Below are positions 20,071 through 28,163 of a stretch of 64,000 nucleotides of DNA, one piece after another (the first letter of the stretch is position 1; each line of letters begins with the position of its first letter). The translations under genes were made by a program, and so were the position numbers. This DNA comes from Halomonas denitrificans (GTDB taxonomy: Bacteria; Pseudomonadota; Gammaproteobacteria; Xanthomonadales; Wenzhouxiangellaceae). The notes under the pieces are model-generated. The model saw only the letters and a list, made by a program, of their open reading frames with translations. It did not search any database and had not been told where the DNA came from. The stretch spans positions 744,001-808,000 of the forward strand of contig JAHVKF010000002.1 in assembly GCA_019800895.1 (NCBI GenBank). The letters are read 5' to 3'.

Positions 20071-20366
20071 GGAGTATGATAAACCTTGCATTCGATGGCG
20101 CGACCCGACCGGCTCGGCGAGTCGCGAGCGGAGATCGAAGACAGGTCTTGGACCGTGGTCGACAGGGAACGATCCACGATTATGGTCCAAAACCATGCAG
20201 GGTCCGGCGGATTCGCCGGAGCCGTCCAGGCCGCCGGGGGAGCCGGCCTGCCGTGCGGGCATCGCGCGGGAGCCATCCAAGGGGGAGCGAGTCATCGACG
20301 TGCGGGGCGAACCACGGGCCTCGACGGCAGTTTCGGTACCGAACAAACAACATCCGGGGAACGGTC
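20071..20366. other. divergent regulatory region between mrcA and pilM
   Basis: About 296 bp without a supported gene. The part next to mrcA (20035-20090) is clearly richer in A/T than the surroundings and probably holds the mrcA promoter. No convincing sigma-70 or sigma-54 box pair for the pil operon was found by eye. Confidence 0.4.
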
Positions 20367-21425
20367 TTGAACATATTCAAACGATCAGCGCCGCCCATGA
20401 TCGGGGTGGACATCGGAACAAGCAGCGTCAAGGTGCTGCAGCTCGGCCGCGCCGGTTCGAGCTACCGCGTCGAGCATTTCGCGGTGGAGCCGCTCCCGGA
20501 GGGCGCCTACGCGGAGCACAGCATCAACAAGGTCGACGATGTCGGTGCGGCGATCCGCAACGCGGTCAAGCGCAGCGGCAGCAAGGCCAAGCACTGCGTC
20601 ATGGCGGTCTCGGGCTCGGCGGTGATCAGCAAGATCATCCACCTGCCCGGGGACCTCGCCGAGGACGAGATCGAGGGCCAGATCGAGATCGAAGCCGGGC
20701 AGTACATCCCGTATCCCCGGGACGAGGTGAGCCTGGATTTCGAAGTCATCGGCCAGTCGGCGCGCAATGCCGATGTGGTCGAGGTGCTGCTCGCGGCCTC
20801 GAAGACGGAGAACGTCGAGACGCGCCAGGCGGTGGCGGACATGGCCGGACTGACCGCGCGGGTGGTCGATGTCGAGGCCTTCGCGATCGCCAACGCCTTC
20901 GAGCTGGTCCGCAAGCGGGACGGGATCGACGACTCCACGGTGATCGCCGTGCTCGACATCGGCGACGTCCGCTCCTCGCTCAACGTGCTGCGCGGCGGGC
21001 GTTCGATCTACTACCGCGATCATCCCTTCGGCGGTCGCGAACTGCGCGAAGAGACGATGCGGCGCTACGGCCTCGACGAAGAGCAGGCCCAGTTCTGGAA
21101 GCGCGATGAAGAGCCGCCGGCCGGGTTCGACGATGAAGTCCTCGAGCCCTATCGGCAGAACATCATCCAGCAGATCGGCCGCGCCCTGCAGTTCTTCTCG
21201 TCGAGCCGCGACTACGCCAGCATCAGCACCCTGTACCTGGCCGGGGGCGGCGCAGCCATTTCCGGCCTGCCCGAAACGGTGTCCGGCGAACTGGGCATGA
21301 ATGCCGAACTCGCCGATCCGCTGAAGAACCTGAAGCTGGCGCCGCGCATCAGCGCGAGCGCCCTCGAGTCCATCCGGCCGTCGCTGGTGACAGCGACCGG
21401 GCTGGCGTTGCGGGGAGTCGAATAA
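20367..21425 (+). CDS. pilM: type IV pilus inner-membrane platform protein PilM (actin-like)
   Basis: 352-residue cytoplasmic actin-fold ATP-binding protein that binds the N-terminus of PilN and links it to the pilus motor complex. The IGVDIGTSSVKVLQL phosphate-loop is at the start, and VLDIGDVRSSLNVL and LYLAGGGAAISGL supply the other nucleotide-binding loops. The TTG at 20367 is chosen: it has a GGGGA site 6 bases upstream and gives the usual family N-terminus (a short NIFKRS segment before the first strand). The open frame further upstream is non-coding. The stop overlaps the pilN start (TAATG). Confidence 0.94.
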   Translation: MNIFKRSAPPMIGVDIGTSSVKVLQLGRAGSSYRVEHFAVEPLPEGAYAEHSINKVDDVGAAIRNAVKRSGSKAKHCVMAVSGSAVISKIIHLPGDLAEDEIEGQIEIEAGQYIPYPRDEVSLDFEVIGQSARNADVVEVLLAASKTENVETRQAVADMAGLTARVVDVEAFAIANAFELVRKRDGIDDSTVIAVLDIGDVRSSLNVLRGGRSIYYRDHPFGGRELREETMRRYGLDEEQAQFWKRDEEPPAGFDDEVLEPYRQNIIQQIGRALQFFSSSRDYASISTLYLAGGGAAISGLPETVSGELGMNAELADPLKNLKLAPRISASALESIRPSLVTATGLALRGVE

Positions 21426-22015
21426 TGCGCCAAATCAACCTATTGCCGTGGCGCGAGGAACAGCGTCAGGATCGGCAGAGAAACTTCCTGATCCTGATGG
21501 CCGTGGTCGCGGCACTCGCCGCACTCGCCGTCTTCCTGGTCAAGGGGTATTTCGACGCCCAGATCGACGGCCAGAACGCGCGCAACAACTACCTGCGCGC
21601 CGAGATCGCCAAGCTGGAACGCCAGATCGCGCGGATCGACCAGCTCGACGAGACCCGCCGCCAGCTGATCAACCGGAAGGAAGTCATCGAGGACCTGCAG
21701 TCGAATCGCACCCTGATGGTCCACCTCTTCGAGCAGCTGGTCCGGACCGTGCCCGACGGCATCCGGCTGATCAGCGTGCGCCAGGTCGGTGACCAGCTGA
21801 CGATCGACGGAACCGCGCAGTCCAGCGCGCGTGTCTCGACCTACCTGCGCAATCTCGAGGCGTCGCCGTTCCTGCACGAGCCGACGCTGCGGATCGTCGA
21901 GGCCGAAGCCGAAGAGACCGATCGCGAGCTGCCGTACCGCTTCGCGGTCAACGTCCGACTCGCTCCGCCCGACAACGACGAAAGCAACGAATCCCGGGAG
22001 GCGAGCGCACCATGA
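21425..22015 (+). CDS. pilN: type IV pilus assembly protein PilN
   Basis: 196-residue bitopic inner-membrane protein. The cytoplasmic N-terminus carries the INLLPWREE motif that binds PilM, followed by one membrane helix (about 22-42), a coiled coil (about 48-90) and a small periplasmic ferredoxin-like domain that pairs with PilO. Start and stop both overlap the neighbouring genes, so pilMNO is translationally coupled. Confidence 0.95.
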   Translation: MRQINLLPWREEQRQDRQRNFLILMAVVAALAALAVFLVKGYFDAQIDGQNARNNYLRAEIAKLERQIARIDQLDETRRQLINRKEVIEDLQSNRTLMVHLFEQLVRTVPDGIRLISVRQVGDQLTIDGTAQSSARVSTYLRNLEASPFLHEPTLRIVEAEAEETDRELPYRFAVNVRLAPPDNDESNESREASAP

Positions 22016-22635
22016 ATCTTCAGGAAATTCGCGATCTGGACTTCAACGATCTCGGCAACGCATCGAGCGGCGCAAAGGCGTTCCTGCTGATCGTCATCGT
22101 TGCGGCCATCCTCGGCGCCGGGTACTGGTTCATCGTCAAGGACCAGCGCACCCAGCTGCAGAGCGTGGAGCGCCAGGAAACGCAGCTGCGCGCCGACTTC
22201 GAGGACAAGCAACGCAAGGCGGCGTTGCTGCCGGTCTACGAACAGCAGCTCGAGGAAATGCGGGTGATGCTGCGCAGCCTGCTCCGCCAGCTGCCGAGCA
22301 AGACCGAGATGCCCGACCTGCTGGTCGATATCTCGCAGACCGCGCTGGCCTCCGGCATCGAGACCGAGCTGTTCGAGCCCCGGGCCGAAGTGCTAAAGGA
22401 CTTCTACGCCGAGCTGCCCATCGCCATCCGGATGAGCGGCACCTATCACCAGTTCGGCAGTTTCGTCAGCGGCGTGGCCTCACTGTCGCGAGTCGTGATC
22501 CTGACCATGCGCGACATCGCGCTCGAGCCGGTCGAGGGCCAGCCCGGCGTGCTGCGGATGGAGGGAACCGTCACCACCTACCGCTACCTCGACGACAGCG
22601 AGGAAACCGACAGGCTGCTGGAGGGAGATTCCTGA
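22012..22635 (+). CDS. pilO: type IV pilus assembly protein PilO
   Basis: 207 residues with one N-terminal membrane helix (about 24-43), a coiled coil (about 45-80) and a periplasmic domain containing the DISQTALASG and YHQFGSFVSGVASL segments typical of PilO. It forms a heterodimer with PilN and contacts PilP. ATGA overlap with pilN and TGATG overlap with pilP. Confidence 0.95.
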   Translation: MNLQEIRDLDFNDLGNASSGAKAFLLIVIVAAILGAGYWFIVKDQRTQLQSVERQETQLRADFEDKQRKAALLPVYEQQLEEMRVMLRSLLRQLPSKTEMPDLLVDISQTALASGIETELFEPRAEVLKDFYAELPIAIRMSGTYHQFGSFVSGVASLSRVVILTMRDIALEPVEGQPGVLRMEGTVTTYRYLDDSEETDRLLEGDS

Positions 22636-23186
22636 TGCGTGCGAAACACACTCTTGTCCTCGGCCTCGCTGCGATGGTGGTGCTGGCCGGTTGCGGACGC
22701 GACAAGCGCGATCTCGAGCAGTGGGTCGCCGAGACGCTGAATCGCCCGCCGGGACCGGTCGAACCCATTCCGACGGTCGAGACGACCGAGCCGGTGACCT
22801 ATTCCGCCTACGAGCTGCGGGACCCGTTCCTCCGGCCCGGCCGGGAGCGCGCGGCCGAAGAGGGCGGCGAAGAAACGAGCAGCGGCGAATACACCGGGCC
22901 GCGGCCCGATCCGAACCGGCGCCGTGAGTTCCTCGAGCGGTTCCCGCTCGATGCGCTGTCGATGGTCGGCACGATCGAGCTCGACGACCAGGTGTTCGGC
23001 CTGGTCGCGGATACCGAGGGCACGATCCATCGTGTCCGGGAAGGCAACTACCTGGGCCAGAACCATGGCCGCATCCTCCAGGTGACCGAAGGGTCGATCC
23101 AGCTTGTCGAGCTGGTCCCGGACGGCGCCGATGGCTGGATGGAACGCAATGCGTCGATCGCCCTGGGCGACGACGCCGTCCAGTAA
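22635..23186 (+). CDS. pilP: type IV pilus lipoprotein PilP
   Basis: 183-residue lipoprotein with lipobox VLAGC near residue 20. A flexible, acidic Pro-rich linker is followed by the HR/beta domain (YELRDPFLRP, LDALSMVGTI, GLVADTEGTIHRVREGNYLGQNHGRI) that contacts the N-domains of the PilQ secretin. It links the inner-membrane PilNO complex to the outer-membrane pore. Confidence 0.95.
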   Translation: MRAKHTLVLGLAAMVVLAGCGRDKRDLEQWVAETLNRPPGPVEPIPTVETTEPVTYSAYELRDPFLRPGRERAAEEGGEETSSGEYTGPRPDPNRRREFLERFPLDALSMVGTIELDDQVFGLVADTEGTIHRVREGNYLGQNHGRILQVTEGSIQLVELVPDGADGWMERNASIALGDDAVQ

Positions 23187-23263
23187 CGGTGACCGCCATG
23201 AATCCAGCAACGAGAATTCGAGTTATGAACAGCCAAGCAGGGAACGCAACAGGGAGCCCGATT

Positions 23264-25447
23264 ATGAATTGCACCAAGCGCATCTCGGTACTGCTGGCCG
23301 GAGTGATCTGGCTCTGGGCCGGCCACGTTGGCGCGGCAACGGTCACCGATGTTCGCGTCAGCGACGACGGCGACCAGTTGCGCTTCATCCTGACGACCGA
23401 CGAGTCCGGCGCCGAGCCGACGGTGTTCACCACCGACCAGCCGCCGCGGATCGTGCTCGAGCTTCCCGACACGTCCAGCAGCGTTCCGGGCGGTCAGAAT
23501 GCGGTCGGCGTCGGCCCGGTCAAGAGCTACATGGCCCTGTCCTCCGGTGACCGCACGCGCCTGGTCGTGGACCTTTCCCGCCAGGTCGGCTACGAGGTCG
23601 AGGTCGACGGCAACCGCGTGGTGCTGGCGCTCGACGCCGGTGGCGCCGGCGCCAGCCGGCCCGCCATGGCCAGCAGTTCCGGCGGCGGCAGCGGCGGCGA
23701 TATCGAAGGCATCGACTTCCGCCGCGGCGACAACGGTGAAAGCCGGGTCCTGGTCGATCTGGCCCAGTCCGGAGTCGACATCTCGGTCGACGAGCGCGCC
23801 GGCCAGCTGCGGGTCACGCTGTTCAATACGGACCTGCCTGCGGACATGATGCAGCGCCTCGACGTGGCCGACTTCGCCACGCCGGTCCAGTTCATCACGC
23901 CGGAAGCGCGGGGCGACAACGTCCGCTTGAATCTGGACATCGATGGTGCCTACACCCACCTCGCCTACCAGACCGACGACCAGCTCGTGATCGAGGTCGC
24001 CCGCCCGGTCCAGGAAGCCGAGGTCGCACGCGAACTCGAATTCTTCGAAGACCGCGAATACACGGGCGAGCGCATCACGCTTAACTTCCAGGACATCGCG
24101 GTCCGCTCCGTGCTGCAGCTGATCGCAGACATCTCGGACCTCAACATCGTGGTCTCCGATTCGGTGACCGGCAACCTGACCCTGCGCCTTACCAACGTGC
24201 CCTGGGATCAGGCGCTGGACATCGTGCTGGAAACCCGCAACCTCGACATGCGCGAGTCCGGCAACGTGCGCTGGGTCGCACCGACCGCGGAGATCGCAGC
24301 GCGTGAGCAGCAGATCCTGCGCGCCCGCCAGGAGCGGCAGACGCTCGAGCCGCTGCGCACCGTGATGATCCCGGTCAGCTACGCCGATTCCGAGGCGCTG
24401 GCGGACCTGATCCAGGCCTCGGTCGAGTCCGGCGGCGAAGGCGGCGTCGGCCTGCTGTCCGAGCGCGGCTCGGTCACCATCGACCAGCGCACCAACACCT
24501 TGCTGGTGACCGATACGGCCGAGCAGATCGAAGCGGTCCGCGACCTGGTCGCCGAGCTCGATCGGCCGGTTCGCCAGGTTCTGATCGAGTCGCGGATCGT
24601 CATCGCACGGTCCGACTTCAACCACGAGCTGGGCGTTCGCTTCGGCGTCACCGGCAACCGCCAGGTCGACAACAAGATCCTGTCCCTGTCCGGGTCCAAC
24701 CTCGCGACCGACCGCATGAGCAACGTGGCGCTGGCGCGCCGCACGCTGCTCGGCCAGCGTCCGGGTCGGCCGAACTTCCTGGCCGATGCCGAACCGGGCG
24801 ACCCGATCACGGTCGGTACCGGCGGCATCGCCGTGCCGACGCTCGAAGATCGCCTCAACGTCAACCTGCCGGTCTCCAACCCGGCCGGTGCCCTGGGCAT
24901 CAGCTTCCTGGCGAGCAACTTCCTGCTCGACCTCGAACTGTCGGCGCTCGAAGCGCAGGGCGAAGGCGAGGTCATCTCCACGCCGCGCGTGATCGCGGCC
25001 AATGGCCAGGAGTCGTTCATCCAGCAGGGTGTGGAAATTCCCTACGAAGAAGCAACGACCGCCGGCGCGACCTCGGTCGAGTTCAAGGAAGCCGTGCTCG
25101 AGCTGCGCGTCACGCCGCTGATCACGCCCGACAACCGGGTCCAGCTGGCGCTGGCGATCAAGCAGGATACGGTCGGCGAGATCTTCCAGACCGGCCGCGG
25201 CGGGTCGGTGCCGTCGATCGACACCCGCGAACTCGGCACCAGCGTGCTGGTCGAGAACGGCCAGACCCTGGTCCTCGGCGGCATCTTCCAGGAAGAGCGC
25301 AACTTCAACACCACAAAGGTGCCCGTGCTGGGCGACGTCCCCGTGCTGGGGACGCTGTTCCGTCGTCGCGCAACGCAGGACGAAAAGCGTGAACTGCTGA
25401 TCTTCATCACGCCGAACATCCTCGACGACCAGATTCGGGTCGACTGA
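23264..25447 (+). CDS. pilQ: type IV pilus secretin PilQ
   Basis: Outer-membrane secretin, 727 residues from the ATG at 23264. This start has a GGGAG site and gives a clean signal peptide (MNCTKRISVLLAGVIWLWAGHVGAA); in-frame GTG 23189 and ATG 23198 and 23225 are alternatives, the first being 2 bp after pilP. Two AMIN-type peptidoglycan-binding domains (about 26-120 and 145-245) precede an STN/secretin N-domain (LNFQDIAVRSVLQLIADIS) and the secretin core ending in VPVLGDVPVLGTLFRRR and ELLIFITPNIL. Confidence 0.95.
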   Translation: MNCTKRISVLLAGVIWLWAGHVGAATVTDVRVSDDGDQLRFILTTDESGAEPTVFTTDQPPRIVLELPDTSSSVPGGQNAVGVGPVKSYMALSSGDRTRLVVDLSRQVGYEVEVDGNRVVLALDAGGAGASRPAMASSSGGGSGGDIEGIDFRRGDNGESRVLVDLAQSGVDISVDERAGQLRVTLFNTDLPADMMQRLDVADFATPVQFITPEARGDNVRLNLDIDGAYTHLAYQTDDQLVIEVARPVQEAEVARELEFFEDREYTGERITLNFQDIAVRSVLQLIADISDLNIVVSDSVTGNLTLRLTNVPWDQALDIVLETRNLDMRESGNVRWVAPTAEIAAREQQILRARQERQTLEPLRTVMIPVSYADSEALADLIQASVESGGEGGVGLLSERGSVTIDQRTNTLLVTDTAEQIEAVRDLVAELDRPVRQVLIESRIVIARSDFNHELGVRFGVTGNRQVDNKILSLSGSNLATDRMSNVALARRTLLGQRPGRPNFLADAEPGDPITVGTGGIAVPTLEDRLNVNLPVSNPAGALGISFLASNFLLDLELSALEAQGEGEVISTPRVIAANGQESFIQQGVEIPYEEATTAGATSVEFKEAVLELRVTPLITPDNRVQLALAIKQDTVGEIFQTGRGGSVPSIDTRELGTSVLVENGQTLVLGGIFQEERNFNTTKVPVLGDVPVLGTLFRRRATQDEKRELLIFITPNILDDQIRVD

Positions 25448-25480
25448 TCGATCCCGAATCGCCGGAGCCGATCCGGATCG

Positions 25481-25516
25481 GGCCCGGGGCGTTCGCGCCC
25501 CGGGCCTTTTGTTTTT
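25481..25516 (+). terminator. intrinsic terminator after pilQ
   Basis: Perfect 11-bp GC stem (25481-25491 with 25496-25506), UUCG-type tetraloop, then TTTTGTTTTT. It lies 33 bases past the pilQ stop and closes the pilMNOPQ operon. Confidence 0.95.
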
Positions 25517-25574
25517 CCCCGGGGGCCCGCACATGGTTTCGAGTCGTCGCATGAATCGGACCTCTTGTCCCTCG

Positions 25575-26171
25575 ATGAGACCCGACCGTCCTCATTCGCC
25601 GGCCGCCGACCGCAATCGCGGCCCCATCCTCGACGTGCTGCGCCACGCGCTGCCGGAGCGGGCGCGCGTGCTCGAAATCGGGGCCGGCACGGGACAACAC
25701 GCGGCGTACTTCACCGCCCGGCAGCCCGGCTGGTCGTGGACACCGACGACCGTGCCGGCCGAGCTGGCCACGCTGGTCGCAGGCCTCGAAGGACTGGAGC
25801 GGCCCGGTCTCGGGCAAGCGGCGCCGCTGGACGTGCGGACGGAAACGGACTGGCCCGAGCCCGGCTACGACGCGGTGTTCGCCGCCAATGTCGTCCATAT
25901 CGCGCCGGAGCCGGCGGTCCGGGCGCTGATTTCGGGCGCCGCGCGAGTTCTCGTGCCCGGGGGCCGGCTGGTGCTGTACGGACCGTTCATGCGGGACGGT
26001 CGGCACACCTCGGAAAGCAACCGGCGCTTCGACGTAGATTTGCGCTCTCGGGGCGTCGGCTCGGCGTTGCGCGATGTCAACGACGTCGATCGCTGGTCGG
26101 CGGAATCGGGACTGCGCCGGGTCGCCGACATCGCGATGCCGGCCAACAATTTCATCCTGATCTACGATTGA
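25575..26171 (+). CDS. DUF938 family SAM-dependent methyltransferase
   Basis: 198 residues. The N-terminus HSPAADRNRGPILDVLRH and motif I VLEIGAGTGQHAAYF (about 30-44) are diagnostic of this UPF0585/DUF938 family of class I methyltransferases; YDAVFAANVVHIAP and YGPFMRDGRHTSESNRRFD are also family blocks. Substrate unknown. The ATG at 25575 gives the usual family start; ATGs at 25533 and 25551 are possible but would lie only a few codons past the pilQ terminator. Confidence 0.85.
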   Translation: MRPDRPHSPAADRNRGPILDVLRHALPERARVLEIGAGTGQHAAYFTARQPGWSWTPTTVPAELATLVAGLEGLERPGLGQAAPLDVRTETDWPEPGYDAVFAANVVHIAPEPAVRALISGAARVLVPGGRLVLYGPFMRDGRHTSESNRRFDVDLRSRGVGSALRDVNDVDRWSAESGLRRVADIAMPANNFILIYD

Positions 26172-26213
26172 TTCCGATCCGGCACCCCGCCCACGCAGGA
26201 GAATTGAACACCG

Positions 26214-26708
26214 ATGAATCTGGACCAACCCCTCACCCCGGTCGAGAGCTGGGACGAACTCCTCGATCGCGCCCGTGCACTGCTGCACGGCGAGACGCAC
26301 TCGCTGGCCAACGCGGCCAACCTGTCGGCGCTGATCTTCCACTCGCTGGCCGACCTGAACTGGGCGGGGTTCTACTTCGCCGAGGGTGAGGAACTGGTCG
26401 TCGGGCCGTTCCAGGGCCTGCCGGCCTGCGTCCGGATCCCCTTCGGCCGCGGGGTCTGCGGCACTGCTGCGGTCGAGCGCACGACCCAGCGCGTTGCCGA
26501 CGTTCACGCGTTCGACGGTCACATCGCCTGCGACGTCAATTCACGCTCGGAAATCGTCGTGCCGCTGATCCGCAACGGCGAGTTGCTCGGCGTGCTCGAT
26601 GTCGACAGCCCGACGCCGGATCGCTTCGACGCCGCCGATCAGGCAGGCTTCGAAGCGCTGGCGGCGATCTACGTTGCTTCGCTTCAGTCGTCGTCGAAGG
26701 ACGGCTGA
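26214..26708 (+). CDS. msrC: free methionine-(R)-sulfoxide reductase (GAF domain)
   Basis: 164-residue GAF-fold enzyme that reduces free Met-R-sulfoxide. The three functional cysteines are present: LPACVRIPF, GRGVCGTAA and HIACDVNSRSEIV. The NWAGFYF and FQGLPACVRIPFGRG blocks are typical of the fRMsr (YebR/MsrC) family. Repairs oxidised methionine in the cytoplasm with thioredoxin. ATG at 26214 has AGGAG about 10 bases upstream. Its 3' end overlaps the convergent phosphatase gene by about 25 bp. Confidence 0.92.
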   Translation: MNLDQPLTPVESWDELLDRARALLHGETHSLANAANLSALIFHSLADLNWAGFYFAEGEELVVGPFQGLPACVRIPFGRGVCGTAAVERTTQRVADVHAFDGHIACDVNSRSEIVVPLIRNGELLGVLDVDSPTPDRFDAADQAGFEALAAIYVASLQSSSKDG

Positions 26709-27151
26709 AACCGGTCCAGGGCCCTCGCCCGGCCGTCGGCGTCGAGCTCGAGGACGTGCGCGCTGCCGACCGAAATCGGCAGCAGCATGCCGGTCCAGGC
26801 GCGGTGCAGTTGCTCCAGTCCGGGGTTGTGTCCGATCAGCAGCCGATCACCGGTCGCGTCGCCGAGCAGGTCCAGCAGCATTCCGAGCGATGCATTCCAC
26901 AAGCGTGACTCGGTCGATACCGTGCGGCGGTGCCATCCGGCCAGCGCTCGTTCGGCGGTTTCCCGCGTGCGTCGCGCCGGGGAGACGCTGACCGGTAGTT
27001 CGGCGATGCCCTCGCGCAGCGCAAGCCAGCGGCCCAGCTGATCGGCTTGCGCGCGCCCCCGGCGGGTCAGGCCGCGGTCGATATCGCCCTGGCCCGCACC
27101 GGGCGGGCCGGCCTCCGCGTGGCGCACCAGGATGACGATCCGCCCGCTCAT
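26684..27151 (-). CDS. SixA-type histidine phosphatase
   Basis: 155 residues of the branch-2 histidine phosphatase fold. VRHAEAG (about 9-15) holds the catalytic His, SVSPARRTRETAE the conserved Arg, and LIGHNPGLEQL the second His. Short SixA proteins dephosphorylate phospho-His on HPt domains, or on PtsP/Npr in enterics; the partner here is not evident. The ATG at 27151 overlaps the stop of the upstream dehydratase gene (ATGA). Confidence 0.87.
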   Translation of the reverse strand: MSGRIVILVRHAEAGPPGAGQGDIDRGLTRRGRAQADQLGRWLALREGIAELPVSVSPARRTRETAERALAGWHRRTVSTESRLWNASLGMLLDLLGDATGDRLLIGHNPGLEQLHRAWTGMLLPISVGSAHVLELDADGRARALDRFQPSFDDD

Positions 27152-28122
27152 GCGCTCGGCAGGCCATGGAGCAACGCGCCGACGTCCAGGTTGCCGCCGG
27201 ACAGAACGATCGCGACCCGGCGCCCCGCGAAGCGCTCGGGATGGGCGGCGACCGCCGCGTAGGCGACGGCTCCGGACGGTTCGATGACCTGCTTCAGGCG
27301 ATGCCAGAGCGCCACCATCGCGTCCCGGATCGCGGCCTCGGAAACGGTCAGGATCGGCACATCGCGCGCCTCCAGGATCGCGAGGTTGCGGTGACCGACC
27401 AGGGCTCGGAGGCCGTCGGCGATCGTGCGCGGCGAGTGATCGTCGACCCGGCGACCGGCCGCGCGGGATCGCGCGGCGTCGTCGGCGCCGGCCGGTTCGG
27501 CTCCGATCACCTCGATCGTCCGACCCGACTCCGCGACTGCTCGGGCAATTCCGGCCAACAGGCCGCCGCCGCCGATCGGCGCGACGATCGCGTCGAGCCG
27601 ATCGACCTGGTCGATCAGCTCGACGCCGACGGTTCCCTGGCCGGCGATGATGTCGTCGTGGTCGTAGGGTGGAATCGGGACCAGTCCCTCGGCCACCCGG
27701 TCGGCCAGGCCCGCCTCGCGAGCCGCCTGCGTCGGCGCGCAGAAGTGCACGATGCCGCCGTGCTCGCGGACCGCTTCGACCTTGGTCCGCACCGCGTTCT
27801 CGGGCATCACGACGTGTGCCCCCAGCCCGCGGGCGCGCGCGGCAGCGGCCAGGGCCGCACCGTGATTGCCCGACGAATGGGTCGCCACACCCTGCACGCC
27901 CTCGGCCAGCCGCGCAACCGCGAAGGATGCGCCCCGGAACTTGAACGAACCGGTCCGCTGCAGGTGCTCGGCCTTGAAGAACAGCTGCCCGCCGGTGAGC
28001 TCGTCCAGCGCAGGATCGACCAGAACCGGGGTCCGGACCACGCGATCGCGCAGCAGCTCCATCGCGGCACCGGGGTCGGCCGGCGCGGGACCGGCGTCGC
28101 TTTGGTCGTTGGCGGTAGACAT
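27148..28122 (-). CDS. PLP-dependent threonine/serine dehydratase family protein
   Basis: 324 residues of fold-type II PLP enzyme. The Schiff-base lysine lies in TGSFKFRGA (about 57-65), SSGNHGAALA binds the substrate, GGGGLLAGIA (about 185-194) is the phosphate loop, and LSGGNLD is near the C-terminus. No ACT regulatory domain follows, so it is like the catabolic or serine-racemase-type enzymes rather than IlvA. Catalysis could be threonine/serine deamination or serine racemisation; the sequence alone does not decide. Divergent from pepN with about 41 bp between the starts. Confidence 0.85.
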   Translation of the reverse strand: MSTANDQSDAGPAPADPGAAMELLRDRVVRTPVLVDPALDELTGGQLFFKAEHLQRTGSFKFRGASFAVARLAEGVQGVATHSSGNHGAALAAAARARGLGAHVVMPENAVRTKVEAVREHGGIVHFCAPTQAAREAGLADRVAEGLVPIPPYDHDDIIAGQGTVGVELIDQVDRLDAIVAPIGGGGLLAGIARAVAESGRTIEVIGAEPAGADDAARSRAAGRRVDDHSPRTIADGLRALVGHRNLAILEARDVPILTVSEAAIRDAMVALWHRLKQVIEPSGAVAYAAVAAHPERFAGRRVAIVLSGGNLDVGALLHGLPSA

Positions 28123-28163
28123 GTTCGTATACTACCGGGTCCTTTGTTCCCCCGAGGTTGACC

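Noticed and set aside
23048-25552. 834-codon minus-strand open frame opposite pilQ
   Set aside because: Shadow frame; the plus strand encodes a complete secretin.
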